Assembly: GCA_017937195.1 (NCBI GenBank)
Contig: JAGBEA010000018.1
Span: 1 to 48,161, forward strand
Source of the DNA: Oscillospiraceae bacterium
Lineage (GTDB): Bacteria; Bacillota; Clostridia; Oscillospirales; Oscillospiraceae
Reading direction: 5' to 3'
Length of the DNA: 48,161 nt
The translations under genes and the position numbers were made by a program. Shown here one piece after another: positions 1 through 7,553 of the stretch. The notes beneath the pieces are model-generated. The model made no database searches. It worked only from the letters and a program-made list of their open reading frames with translations, and was not told the origin of the DNA. The stretch's first letter is position 1. The number at the start of each line of letters is the position of its first letter.

Positions 1-10
1 ATAGACATAT

Positions 11-385
11 TCAATTCCTCCAAAGATCGTGTTGATTGCAGAAAGCGTAGACTGCCCGGACTTCATCTCCCTTGCAAAGGGCGAATTTCGCTCTCGGCTC
101 GTCATCCGGATCCAGATGGGCATACTGGATCCCGTGCTCGGATTCCAGGCAGATCCATTCGATATAGTGTTCCTCTGTCATTGGGTGCTCTACAGACCCC
201 ACGGTAACATGAACGGTATTGCCGTCCATCTCATAAACAGGGATATGCTTCTCTCCGGAGGCTTCCGTAGTGCCGGGTATGATCTCGTGCATTTTTTCAC
301 CGCAGCACATAATCGGAACGCCCGCATCCCGGATCATTGCGACAATATTGCCGCAATGTTTGCAGATATAGAATTTTTGCTTCAT
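11..385 (-). CDS. dfx: Desulfoferrodoxin (superoxide reductase)
   Basis: Reduces superoxide to hydrogen peroxide in the cytoplasm without making oxygen, the usual anaerobe defence. The 124-residue protein shows both domains. The N-terminal desulforedoxin iron site has Cys8, Cys11 and the pair Cys27-Cys28. The C-terminal neelaredoxin site has the Glu-Lys-His motif (His47), His67, His73, Cys116 and His119, which form the His4Cys catalytic iron site. This is a complete 2Fe-type enzyme of normal length. The start at 385 follows AAGGAGG with good spacing; an upstream in-frame ATG at 442 lacks a ribosome binding site. It is divergent from the MFS gene. All four arginine codons are AGA, AGG or CGG, unlike the CGC/CGT preference of the housekeeping genes, which fits the accessory character of this end. 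Confidence 0.93.
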   Translation of the reverse strand: MKQKFYICKHCGNIVAMIRDAGVPIMCCGEKMHEIIPGTTEASGEKHIPVYEMDGNTVHVTVGSVEHPMTEEHYIEWICLESEHGIQYAHLDPDDEPRAKFALCKGDEVRAVYAFCNQHDLWRN

Positions 386-475
386 GTGAATTCCTCCTTC
401 TAGGGAAAGTGTGTCCCGGGAGAAATAAATAATACATGTCAAACAGGGAATACTACCGCAAAAGGAAGTGGGAAA

Positions 476-1882
476 ATGGAGCAGAACAAAGATTATAAAA
501 TAGGCTTTATTCCTTATGCGTTGGCCGCCTTTCTGATCGGCATCGTGGGCGGATTTTCTACGGTTCTGAGGCCGTCCTTTGTACAGGATATTGGGATCGC
601 TTACAATAACACCACCTGGACAGCTCTGGCACAGGCCATGTCCACTGCCGCCTGCGCGCCGATTCTGGGAAAAGTAGGTGATGTGATCGGGCGCAGAACG
701 ACCCTTCTTTTGGGAATCGCTGTGTTCACATTGGGAAATGTGCTGTCAGCGCTGGCAAATTCCCTCCTGTTTATGATGGTCGCCCGGTTCGTTGTGGGCA
801 TCGGTACTGCCGCTATGACCCCGGTGATCATGGCCTATATCGTCACGAATTTTCCCCCAAACCAAGTGGCGAAAGGCTTTTCTATGTATATGCTGATTTC
901 CAGCGCGTCGGTTATTTTCGGACCGACTCTGGGCGGCCTGATCATCTCCGCCTATGGCTGGCGTGCCATGCTGTGGACATGCGTGGCTATTTGCGCAGTC
1001 ACTTTCATCGTCTGCGTATTGACTGCCGGTAAGCAGGATTCCCAGAGGCGTCCCCTTAAGAACTTTGATGGCATTGGCGCGGTACTGGTGCTGATCTTCT
1101 TCAGCCTGATGCTGTGTGTTCCCTCCTTCGGGCAGAATTTCGGCTGGACATCCCCCGCTTTTCTGGGTGTGCTGATCGCCGCAGTCATCAGCTTATTTGG
1201 ATTGACCGCAGCCGAGAGAAAAGCTGTTCACCCCATCCTGCCCGGCAGTTTTATGAAGCGTGGAGCCTTTATCCTCAGTGTTCTCGTCCTGTTTCTGACC
1301 CAGGGACTGATGCAGGCCAATATGACCAATACCATCGTCTTTGTCAATTACACCCAGCCGGATAACAGCGCCATCTCTGGCTATGCCATCTCCGTGATGT
1401 ATGTGGGTATGTCGTTGGGCGCTGTGATCTTAGGCCCTCTGGCAGACAAGTTTGAACCAAAGTATGTGCTGACGGGTTCCCTGCTGCTGACAGGCATCGG
1501 CTGCGGAATCCTGTTTTTGTTTTCTGAAGCAACATCTGTCCTTCTGCTGATGGCAAGCTTGGGTATTCTGGGATTTGGTCTGGGCGGCAACGGCACGATT
1601 TTTATGAAGGTGGCACTGTCCGGCCTGCCGCAGCAGGAAGCCGGGGCAGGAACAGGCACCTACGGCCTGTTCCGGGATCTTGCCGCGCCTTTCGGTGTGG
1701 CAGTATTCGTGCCCTTGTTCACCAATCAGATTACAGGGCTGATCGCAGGCGGGGTATCCGAAGCGAATGCAGCAATTCACTCAATTCACCAACTTGCGAT
1801 TGTTGAGCTGCTGTGCATTGCCGCCGGTATCACAGCTGTACTTTTCCTTCCCAGAATTCGTAACAAAGGAGCATCAAGATGA
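476..1882 (+). CDS. MFS transporter, DHA2-like (14-helix drug/proton antiporter type)
   Basis: Multi-pass inner membrane transporter of 468 residues, a length typical of the 14-helix DHA2 family. MFS motif A is visible after the second helix (residues 65-75, GKVGDVIGRRT), and an antiporter-type motif C with GPTLGG lies near residue 150. Hydrophobic segments run to the C-terminus. The start at 476 follows AAGGAAG. Its stop overlaps the start of the next gene (ATGA at 1879), so transporter and dehydrogenase are translationally coupled and probably act on the same or related molecules. Because the partner resembles bile-acid 7-alpha-hydroxysteroid dehydrogenase, a bile-acid or steroid substrate is an attractive inference, but the sequence alone does not give the substrate; drug efflux is the alternative. 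Confidence 0.88.
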   Translation: MEQNKDYKIGFIPYALAAFLIGIVGGFSTVLRPSFVQDIGIAYNNTTWTALAQAMSTAACAPILGKVGDVIGRRTTLLLGIAVFTLGNVLSALANSLLFMMVARFVVGIGTAAMTPVIMAYIVTNFPPNQVAKGFSMYMLISSASVIFGPTLGGLIISAYGWRAMLWTCVAICAVTFIVCVLTAGKQDSQRRPLKNFDGIGAVLVLIFFSLMLCVPSFGQNFGWTSPAFLGVLIAAVISLFGLTAAERKAVHPILPGSFMKRGAFILSVLVLFLTQGLMQANMTNTIVFVNYTQPDNSAISGYAISVMYVGMSLGAVILGPLADKFEPKYVLTGSLLLTGIGCGILFLFSEATSVLLLMASLGILGFGLGGNGTIFMKVALSGLPQQEAGAGTGTYGLFRDLAAPFGVAVFVPLFTNQITGLIAGGVSEANAAIHSIHQLAIVELLCIAAGITAVLFLPRIRNKGASR

Positions 1883-2661
1883 GATTAAAGGATAGAGTCG
1901 TATTGATAACCGCATCTACTAGGGGCATCGGCCTTGCCTGCGTAAAGAAATGCGCAAAAGAAGGTGCCAGAGTCTATATGGCGGCCCGGAATGTGGAGCG
2001 GGCGCAGGAGATTGCAAATGCTTTGAACGGTGTAAAATGCGTGTGCAATGATGCCACAAAACCGGAGACCTTCACTTCTATGGTCGAAGATGTGGTAAAG
2101 GATGCAGGCCGTATCGATGTGCTGGTCAATAATTTCGGCACATCCAATCCCGGCAAGGATTTGGATTTCGCCCATACAGATCCGCAGGTATTTTTGGACA
2201 CAGTTAACTTGAACTTGAGAAGCGTCTTTATGGCAAGCCAAGCTGCAGCCAAGCATATGGCAAATCATGGCGGCAGCATCATCAATATTTCCTCCGTGGG
2301 AGGTCTGGTGCCCGATATCTCCCAGGTTGCCTACGGAACCAGCAAGGCAGCAATCAACTATCTGACCAAACTCATTGCTGTCCAAGAAGCCAAGCATAAC
2401 ATTCGCTGTAACGCCGTCCTTCCCGGCATGACCGCCACGGAAGCGGTAGAAAAGAACCTGACAGAAGAGTTTCGGAATCTGTTTCTGCGGCATATCCCTC
2501 TTGGTAGAATCGGTCTGCCGGAGGAAATTGCGGAAGCAGTAGTCTACTTTGCCAGCGACGCCTCTGCCTACACCACCGGCCAGGTCCTCACCGTCTCCGG
2601 TGGCTTCGGCCTGGCGACGCCGGTCTACGGTGACCTGGCAGGCAGGAAATCCCGGCGGTAA
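1879..2661 (+). CDS. Short-chain dehydrogenase, 7-alpha-hydroxysteroid dehydrogenase-like
   Basis: NAD(P)-dependent classical SDR oxidoreductase of 260 residues. The Rossmann motif is TxSTRGIG (11-18), followed by the NNFG segment (84-87), Ser139 in NISSVGG, and Tyr152/Lys156 in YGTSK. Arg15 and Arg37 lie where NADP(H)-preferring enzymes bind the 2'-phosphate. From memory, the run VNNFGT...KDLD, the ISSVGG..PDIS stretch, RCNAVLPG.IAT and the GGFG..TP.Y tail strongly resemble clostridial (C. sardiniense/P. sordellii type) 7-alpha-hydroxysteroid dehydrogenases, which oxidise or reduce the 7-hydroxyl of primary bile acids. It is coupled to the MFS gene by a 4-base overlap. Of 15 arginine codons, 13 are AGA, AGG or CGG, suggesting recent acquisition. 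SDR membership is certain; the bile-acid substrate is a good but unproven inference. Confidence 0.85.
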   Translation: MRLKDRVVLITASTRGIGLACVKKCAKEGARVYMAARNVERAQEIANALNGVKCVCNDATKPETFTSMVEDVVKDAGRIDVLVNNFGTSNPGKDLDFAHTDPQVFLDTVNLNLRSVFMASQAAAKHMANHGGSIINISSVGGLVPDISQVAYGTSKAAINYLTKLIAVQEAKHNIRCNAVLPGMTATEAVEKNLTEEFRNLFLRHIPLGRIGLPEEIAEAVVYFASDASAYTTGQVLTVSGGFGLATPVYGDLAGRKSRR

Positions 2662-2668
2662 TCCTATA

Positions 2669-2715
2669 AGCAAAAGCAGTACGATCAGATTATCTTCGAT
2701 CATACTGCTTTTGCT
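2669..2715 (+). terminator. Hairpin after the dehydrogenase gene
   Basis: An 18-base stem (2669-2686 with 2698-2715) with one G-T pair and an 11-base loop begins 7 bases after the stop codon at 2661. The right arm contains a short T run, but no clear T tract follows the stem, so termination is likely but not classical. Confidence 0.55.
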
Positions 2716-3007
2716 GCATGCTTTGGGGTGATATTCAGCTTGGATATAATTCGTTGCCAATTTTGACTCTAAAAATGTTACTTGGCGCAATATATGAACT
2801 TACGTTCCACTAATATTAGGCCGCTTCATCGATTGGATTGCAGTTTTTCCAGCAGATAGAACCATCAACCCCTACACGCAAAGAATCTGGATTCACTACC
2901 ATTGCATATAAAAAAGTTCTATTGTTTGAAAAGTATATGCGAGTGTTCTTACAGAACTTAAACCAATGCTTTGGGTAGCATGCGCGAGAAAATTAAAGAA
3001 AACGAGA
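2716..3007. other. AT-rich intergenic stretch with a decayed reading frame
   Basis: About 290 bases without a recognisable gene between the accessory genes and the tRNA-Pro region. The minus strand is open from 2992 to 2816 (58 codons between stops), but the only ATG, at 2902, has no ribosome binding site and would give just 28 residues. I do not recognise the product. It reads as the remnant of a gene broken when this junction formed. Confidence 0.4.
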
Positions 3008-3045
3008 GAAAAGAAAATCAGAATTGCCAAATTCGACAACTCTGA
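3008..3045 (-). terminator. Terminator behind the duplicated tRNA-Pro 3' end
   Basis: On the minus strand an 11-base stem (3035-3045 with 3018-3028, including G-T pairs) is followed by a TTTTCTTTT tract. It lies three bases beyond the CCA end of the partial tRNA copy at 3049-3078, imitating the layout of the intact tRNA-Pro and its terminator. Confidence 0.7.
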
Positions 3046-3048
3046 TAA

Positions 3049-3078
3049 TGGTCGGAGTGTCGGGATTCGAACCCGAGG
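3049..3078 (-). repeat. 30-base direct repeat of the tRNA-Pro 3' end (candidate attachment site)
   Basis: These 30 bases are identical to 3196-3225, the 3' end of the intact tRNA-Pro from the T arm through the encoded CCA. The match stops abruptly after base 3078, and the rest of a tRNA is missing. A duplicated tRNA 3' end beside a segment with foreign codon use is what a tyrosine-recombinase integration leaves behind. No integrase is visible in the window, so a degenerate tandem tRNA is the alternative. Confidence 0.65.
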
Positions 3079-3156
3079 AACGGCAGCGCTTCGCGCTTTG
3101 TTCTCACGGCCACGATTTTAATGCAAGAGGTCTCGGGTTCAACGCAGTCTCTGCAA

Positions 3157-3194
3157 CGAAAAAAGTGGCGACCGCAAATGCGATCACCACTTTT
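3157..3194 (-). terminator. Terminator of tRNA-Pro
   Basis: A 15-base stem (3180-3194 with 3161-3175, G-T pairs included) with loop AAAT lies one base after the CCA end of tRNA-Pro on the minus strand. It continues into a run of six T, a classical intrinsic terminator. Confidence 0.88.
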
Positions 3195-3195
3195 C

Positions 3196-3272
3196 TGGTC
3201 GGAGTGTCGGGATTCGAACCCGAGGCCTCTTGGACCCGAACCAAGCGCGATACCAAACTTCGCCACACCCCG
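3196..3272 (-). tRNA. tRNA-Pro (CGG)
   Basis: 77 bases including an encoded CCA. The acceptor arm CGGGGTG pairs with CACTCCG. The anticodon stem CTTGG/CCAAG encloses the loop TTCGGGT, giving anticodon CGG. The T arm is CTCGGGTTCGAATCCCGA. The 3' end is duplicated at 3049-3078, so this gene is a candidate integration target. Confidence 0.95.
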
Positions 3273-3349
3273 TCAGCCAATCTATTGTACTTGCTTTTCC
3301 AATGGCTGTCAAGTGAAAAAATGCGCTGTTCTTGAAAGGTATTGGCGGA

Positions 3350-3357
3350 CATACGAT
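3350..3357 (+). promoter_or_regulatory. Possible sigma-E type -10 element before spoIVFA
   Basis: CATACGAT differs at one base from the sporulation sigma-E -10 consensus CATACAMT and ends 23 bases before the spoIVFA-like start. The -35 region 14 bases upstream is a poor match, so the call is tentative; spoIVFAB is a sigma-E operon in Bacillus. Confidence 0.35.
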
Positions 3358-3380
3358 AGTGGTAAAAAGGAGGAGCGCGT

Positions 3381-4268
3381 ATGTCTGTAAGTGCAAAAAG
3401 AAAACCAAGACGCGGAAAGCGCGTGGCAAAAACCTATGCCGAGAAGAGAAGATCCTACAGTGAATATAGCCGTGCACAAGACTCATCCCGTCAGCGCACG
3501 GGTACCGCACACGGTAAACGTGAAGCACCGGATCCCAAGCGCGACCGGCGCCGCTTATGGCAATTGGCGGTCAGCGCGGCCATTCTGATCACGGTGATCG
3601 CAATCAAATTGGCAGCTCCACAGACGCTGGAGCAGTATCGGCAGACGATGCTGTCGCTGATCGGTGATGACACGGACTTTGTGGCGGTTTTCTCCGAGGT
3701 TGGAAAAGCTGTAGGCGCTGAGGGCGGCATCGGCGAAGCGTTGAATGATGCCTATGTGGCGGTTTTCGGCACATCCGAGATCGATTCCCAAAACGGAGAT
3801 GGTACGAGCGCCGAGCAAACGGCGGTCTATTCTGCCGACACGATGCCCGATAATGTCTGTATGACGCAGCAACCGTTGGGCTTTGATTACTGTGTGCCGG
3901 TAGCCGGAACGCTGACAGATTCCTTTGGCTACCGCGCACATCCAATTGACGGCGGTACAAAATTTCACTATGGCTTGGATATCGATGCCAAAAGCGGCGA
4001 TGTGATCTGCAGCTTTGCGGACGGCACAGTGACCGCAGTAGGGGAGAGCAGCGACTTGGGCAAGTATCTCACCGTACTGCACGACAACGACTACACCACG
4101 CTCTATGCCCACTGCAGCCGCATCACAGCCTCGTCCGGTCAGCAGGTGAAGATGGGGGACCCGATTGCAGAGGTGGGCGATACGGGGCAAACCACCGGAC
4201 CGCACCTGCATTTTGAATTGCACTGCAACACCACCTATCTGAACCCGATCTATTATGTATCCGTATAA
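3381..4268 (+). CDS. spoIVFA: SpoIVFA-like membrane protein with LytM/M23 domain
   Basis: A 295-residue single-pass protein: a very basic N-terminal tail (1-58), one membrane helix (about 60-79), a linker, and a C-terminal LytM/M23 peptidase domain (about 172-295). The zinc ligands are His196 and Asp200 (HYGLD), His244 (LYAHC) and His275-x-His277 (HLHFEL), all present, so the domain could be catalytically active. The next gene is a SpoIVFB-like intramembrane protease that starts inside this stop region. That pairing suggests SpoIVFA, the partner holding the pro-sigma-K protease in the outer forespore membrane. The start at 381 of the 3 kb line follows AAAGGAGGAG. A plain cell-wall endopeptidase is the alternative reading. 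Confidence 0.72.
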   Translation: MSVSAKRKPRRGKRVAKTYAEKRRSYSEYSRAQDSSRQRTGTAHGKREAPDPKRDRRRLWQLAVSAAILITVIAIKLAAPQTLEQYRQTMLSLIGDDTDFVAVFSEVGKAVGAEGGIGEALNDAYVAVFGTSEIDSQNGDGTSAEQTAVYSADTMPDNVCMTQQPLGFDYCVPVAGTLTDSFGYRAHPIDGGTKFHYGLDIDAKSGDVICSFADGTVTAVGESSDLGKYLTVLHDNDYTTLYAHCSRITASSGQQVKMGDPIAEVGDTGQTTGPHLHFELHCNTTYLNPIYYVSV

Positions 4269-4872
4269 CCGCACGAAAATCTATGTATCGCCGTGGGCGG
4301 CACTGCTGTTGGCGTTTTTTATCATCCTCTCCTCACCGCTACTGCTGTCGGCACTGATCTTTGCCGCACTGTGCCACGAATTGGGGCATTACTTTGTGCT
4401 GAAGAAGTTAGGCGGATGGGTAGAATCCATCCATATTTCACTCTTTGGGGCAGAAATGTGTGTAGGAAACCGACAAAAGCTGTCATATGGCGGCGAAATG
4501 CTGGCGGTCACTGCGGGTCCGTTGATCAACATCCTGCTGGCGCTCTTATTGGCGGCAATCGGGAAGTGGGGGGAGCTGGCGTATCTCTTTTCCGGCGCAC
4601 AGTTGATACTGGGGCTTTTCAATCTGCTGCCGGTGCAGCCGCTGGATGGCGGCACGCTGGTGTGGCTGATGGCAGCGTGGTTGGCAGATCCCTTTGTGGC
4701 TGACCGCATTTGCAACAGGATCGGTTTGGTCTTTGCCGTACTGCTGTTGATCTGCGGCGGATTGCTGCTTTATTACGGAAATGGAAGTCCGTTCCTGCTG
4801 ATCGGTGCTGCCGGACTCATTTGGGGCAGAGTCGCACAAAAAGGTCTTGTAAAAAAGCGCAAAAGCAAGTAA
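4255..4872 (+). CDS. spoIVFB: SpoIVFB-like site-2 protease (M50)
   Basis: Zinc intramembrane protease of 205 residues with several membrane helices. The M50 motifs are HELGH (41-45) in a membrane segment and NLLPVQPLDGG (123-133) carrying the third ligand Asp131. It overlaps the upstream M23 gene by 14 bases, so translation is coupled. In Bacillus, SpoIVFB cleaves pro-sigma-K late in sporulation, and the neighbour supports that role. At 205 residues it is much shorter than the roughly 290 of Bacillus SpoIVFB: it stops soon after the last membrane helix (KKRKSK tail) and lacks the C-terminal CBS domain that senses ATP. Regulation of cleavage may therefore rest on the LytM partner. Family membership is firm; the pro-sigma-K substrate is inferred. 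Confidence 0.8.
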   Translation: MYPYNRTKIYVSPWAALLLAFFIILSSPLLLSALIFAALCHELGHYFVLKKLGGWVESIHISLFGAEMCVGNRQKLSYGGEMLAVTAGPLINILLALLLAAIGKWGELAYLFSGAQLILGLFNLLPVQPLDGGTLVWLMAAWLADPFVADRICNRIGLVFAVLLLICGGLLLYYGNGSPFLLIGAAGLIWGRVAQKGLVKKRKSK

Positions 4873-4916
4873 ACTATTAATTTAGTGAAAGCTTACTATA
4901 CGACAGGAGAATGACC

Positions 4917-6749
4917 GTGGATAAAAGACTGGAACGTATTTTGCCCCGCGTGCAGAAGCCCGCACGCTATGTGGGCGGCGAATATAACGCTGTGATGAAG
5001 GATAAGGCAGAAGTGGATACCCGTATCGCGTTCTGCTTTCCGGATACATATGAGATCGGTATGTCCAATTTGGGTATGCGGATCCTCTATGGTGTGATGA
5101 ACAATATGCCCGGCGTATGGTGCGAGCGCGTGTTTGCACCTTGGGGCGATATGGAGGAGGAGATGCGCAAGGCGCAGATCCCTCTGTTCGCGCTGGAGTC
5201 CGGCGATGCCATCACCAATTTTGACATCGTTGCCTTTTCTGTAGGCTACGAAATGGCGTTTCCCGCCATTTTGAATATGCTGGATCTTGCTAACATCCCT
5301 CTGCACGCCGATGAGCGTACCGCGCTGACTCCTCTGGTCATCGCCGGTGGTACTGCCATGTATAACGCTGAGCCTTTGGCGGATTTTGTGGATCTGGTCA
5401 GCTTGGGCGAGGGCGAGGATATCACCGTTGAGCTGATCGAGCTGCACCGCAAGGCACGCCGCGAGGGTTGGAGCAAGGCGGAATTTCTGCGTGCTGCTGC
5501 CAAGCTGGACGGCATCTATGTGCCCAGCCTCTACGATGTGACCTACAATGAAGACGGCACTGTGCAGGCGATCACCGCGAAGGACGGCGCACCGGAAAAG
5601 GTGACCAAGCGGATCGTTCGCGATATGGATCAATCCTATTTCCCCGTGAAAACCATCGTGCCTTCCACTGAGATCGTGCAGGATCGCGTGATGCTGGAGC
5701 TGTTCCGCGGCTGTATTCGCGGCTGCCGCTTCTGTCAGGCAGGCTATGTGTACCGCCCCGTGCGCAATCGCAGCCGTGATCTGTGCGCCCAGTACGGTGT
5801 GGAGTCCTGCAATGACTCCGGTTATCAGGAGATGACCCTCTCCAGCCTCAGCACCAGCGACTATCCGCAGCTGACGGAGCTTTGCGACCAGCTGGAGGAT
5901 TTCTGCGCTGCGCGGCACGTGAATCTATCGCTGCCCAGCCTGCGCGCGGACAACTTCTCTATGGATCTGATGCAGCGCCTTGCCAAGGGTCGCAAGACCG
6001 GCTTGACCTTTGCCCCTGAAGCCGGCACGCAGCGTCTGCGCGACGTAATTAATAAGAATGTGACAGAGGAAGACCTGCTGCAGTCCTGCCGTACCGCCTT
6101 TGCAGGCGGCTACAGCGCGGTAAAGCTGTACTTTATGCTGGGTCTGCCCACCGAAACGGACGAGGATATTCTGGGTATTGCCGATCTGGCTGCCCGCGTG
6201 ATGCACGCGTGGCGTGAGTCCGCTGTCAATAAGCAGCGCGGCGTCCGCATCACCGTGTCCACCTCTTGGTTCGTTCCCAAGCCCCACACCGCTTTCCAGT
6301 GGGAGCCTCAGATCTCCAAGGAGGAGTATGAGCGCCGCGTGAAGCTGCTGCGTGAGGCTATCAAGACCAAGACTGTTACCTATAACTGGCACGACTCCGA
6401 CACCAGTTTTCTGGAGGCTGTGCTGGCACGCGGCGACCGCCGTCTTGGCAAAGTACTGGAAACCGCGTGGCGTAAAGGCGCTAAGCTTGACGCTTGGGAG
6501 GAGTATTTCTCTTTGGAGCGCTGGATGGAAGCCTTCAAGGAATGCGGCATTGATCCCCATTTCTACGCCAATCGCCAGCGTGAGCACGGCGAGCTGATGC
6601 CTTGGGCGATGATCTCCAGCGGTGTGACCGAGAATTATCTGTGGCGCGAGCGCGAGAACGCCTTCGCCGAGCAGACTACGCCGGATTGCCGTACGCGCTG
6701 CAATGGCTGCGGCGCCAACCATTTGGTAGGAGGGAAGTGCGATGTCTAA
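4917..6749 (+). CDS. Radical SAM protein with B12-binding-like N-terminus (TIGR03960 type)
   Basis: A 610-residue radical SAM enzyme of unknown reaction. The iron-sulfur motif CxxxCxxC is at Cys266, Cys270 and Cys273 (RGCIRGCRFC). The N-terminal half resembles cobalamin-binding-like folds, and the C-terminus has a cysteine cluster (CRTRCNGCG) that could bind metal. I chose the GTG at 4917, which sits six bases after AGGAGA; the in-frame ATG at 4911 abuts the ribosome binding site with no spacing. The stop overlaps the next gene by 8 bases, and the two families are known to occur adjacent or fused. Proximity to rplS and ribosome-assembly genes hints at RNA or ribosome modification, but this is only context. 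Confidence 0.85.
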   Translation: MDKRLERILPRVQKPARYVGGEYNAVMKDKAEVDTRIAFCFPDTYEIGMSNLGMRILYGVMNNMPGVWCERVFAPWGDMEEEMRKAQIPLFALESGDAITNFDIVAFSVGYEMAFPAILNMLDLANIPLHADERTALTPLVIAGGTAMYNAEPLADFVDLVSLGEGEDITVELIELHRKARREGWSKAEFLRAAAKLDGIYVPSLYDVTYNEDGTVQAITAKDGAPEKVTKRIVRDMDQSYFPVKTIVPSTEIVQDRVMLELFRGCIRGCRFCQAGYVYRPVRNRSRDLCAQYGVESCNDSGYQEMTLSSLSTSDYPQLTELCDQLEDFCAARHVNLSLPSLRADNFSMDLMQRLAKGRKTGLTFAPEAGTQRLRDVINKNVTEEDLLQSCRTAFAGGYSAVKLYFMLGLPTETDEDILGIADLAARVMHAWRESAVNKQRGVRITVSTSWFVPKPHTAFQWEPQISKEEYERRVKLLREAIKTKTVTYNWHDSDTSFLEAVLARGDRRLGKVLETAWRKGAKLDAWEEYFSLERWMEAFKECGIDPHFYANRQREHGELMPWAMISSGVTENYLWRERENAFAEQTTPDCRTRCNGCGANHLVGGKCDV

Positions 6750-7404
6750 GCTGCGTTTGTTGTTTGTCAAGGAGGCGCAGGCTTCCTATATCTCCCATCT
6801 GGATCTGCTGCGTACCTTCCAGCGTGCTTTCCCCCGCACGGAGCTGGAGATCCGCCACAGTCAGGGTTTCCACCCCCATCCCATTATTTCTATCGTGCTG
6901 CCTCTGCCAGTGGGTCAGTCCAGCAACTGTGAGCTGCTGGATTTTGAGGTCACCCAGACCACCGATGGCAGCGGTATCGCAGAGAAGCTGAACACCGGTA
7001 TGCCCAACGGGCTGCGGGTACTGGATTGCTATGAAGCAAAGCGCCCCGTCCGTGAGCTGGCGCTGCTGCGCGCTGATCTGGAACTGGATTACGATAACGG
7101 CGTGCCGGAAGGCGCTGCCGAACAGCTGACGGAACTGCTGGGCAGGGAAGAGCTGATCATCCAGAAGCGCACCAAGCGCAAGGAAATGGCGGATGTGGAC
7201 ATCGCGCCTATGATCCACAGCGTGACGCTGACGGCGGAAGATCATATGATCAAGGGCACGGTGGTGGTCCAGGCGCAGAATCCCGGGTTGAACCCCCAGC
7301 TGCTGGAGCGGGCGATCGCCAATTATCTGCCGGAACTGACTCCGGACTTTGTGCGTGTGCGCCGCCGCGAGCTGCTGGATGCAGACGGCAAAATTTTCCG
7401 CTAA
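6742..7404 (+). CDS. DUF2344 / TIGR03936 family partner of the radical SAM enzyme
   Basis: A 220-residue protein beginning LRLLFVKEAQASYISHLDLL, the hallmark of the DUF2344 (TIGR03936) family, which often appears as the C-terminal half of, or next to, the radical SAM family upstream. The start follows GGAGGGAAG and overlaps the upstream stop by 8 bases, indicating a co-translated two-component unit. No catalytic motif is evident; a conserved His-Ser-Gln-Gly-Phe-His patch (about residues 38-43) may bind metal or nucleic acid. The function is unknown. It may present substrate to the radical SAM subunit. Confidence 0.82.
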   Translation: MSKLRLLFVKEAQASYISHLDLLRTFQRAFPRTELEIRHSQGFHPHPIISIVLPLPVGQSSNCELLDFEVTQTTDGSGIAEKLNTGMPNGLRVLDCYEAKRPVRELALLRADLELDYDNGVPEGAAEQLTELLGREELIIQKRTKRKEMADVDIAPMIHSVTLTAEDHMIKGTVVVQAQNPGLNPQLLERAIANYLPELTPDFVRVRRRELLDADGKIFR

Positions 7405-7420
7405 AATATGAAAATAATCC

Positions 7421-7449
7421 TTGCATTCTGCGGAAAACTGTGATATTCT
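7421..7449 (+). promoter_or_regulatory. Sigma-A promoter of rplS
   Basis: TTGCAT (7421-7426), a 17-base spacer, and TATTCT (7444-7449). It leaves a leader of about 98 bases before rplS. Confidence 0.7.
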
Positions 7450-7455
7450 ATCTTG

Positions 7456-7530
7456 GCGAAAAAAGGGCGGTCCTCTGTCGCCGGCGCTTCCAATAGAGAG
7501 AAGCACCACAGAAATGGCGTTATGAACACC
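7456..7530 (+). promoter_or_regulatory. Possible L19 leader RNA structure
   Basis: The rplS leader contains nested inverted repeats: GGCGA (from about 7456) pairs with TCGCC, enclosing AGG/CCT. Ribosomal protein genes in Firmicutes often carry autoregulatory leaders, including one for L19. I cannot confirm a match to the known family. Confidence 0.3.
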
Positions 7531-7553
7531 TATAAATTAGGAGGAAATTATCC

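Noticed and set aside
3018..3352. Several open frames of 80-114 codons over the tRNA-Pro region
   Set aside because: They translate the tRNA and its repeat (recurring GVSGFEPE and GFESRHSD peptides), a known annotation artefact.
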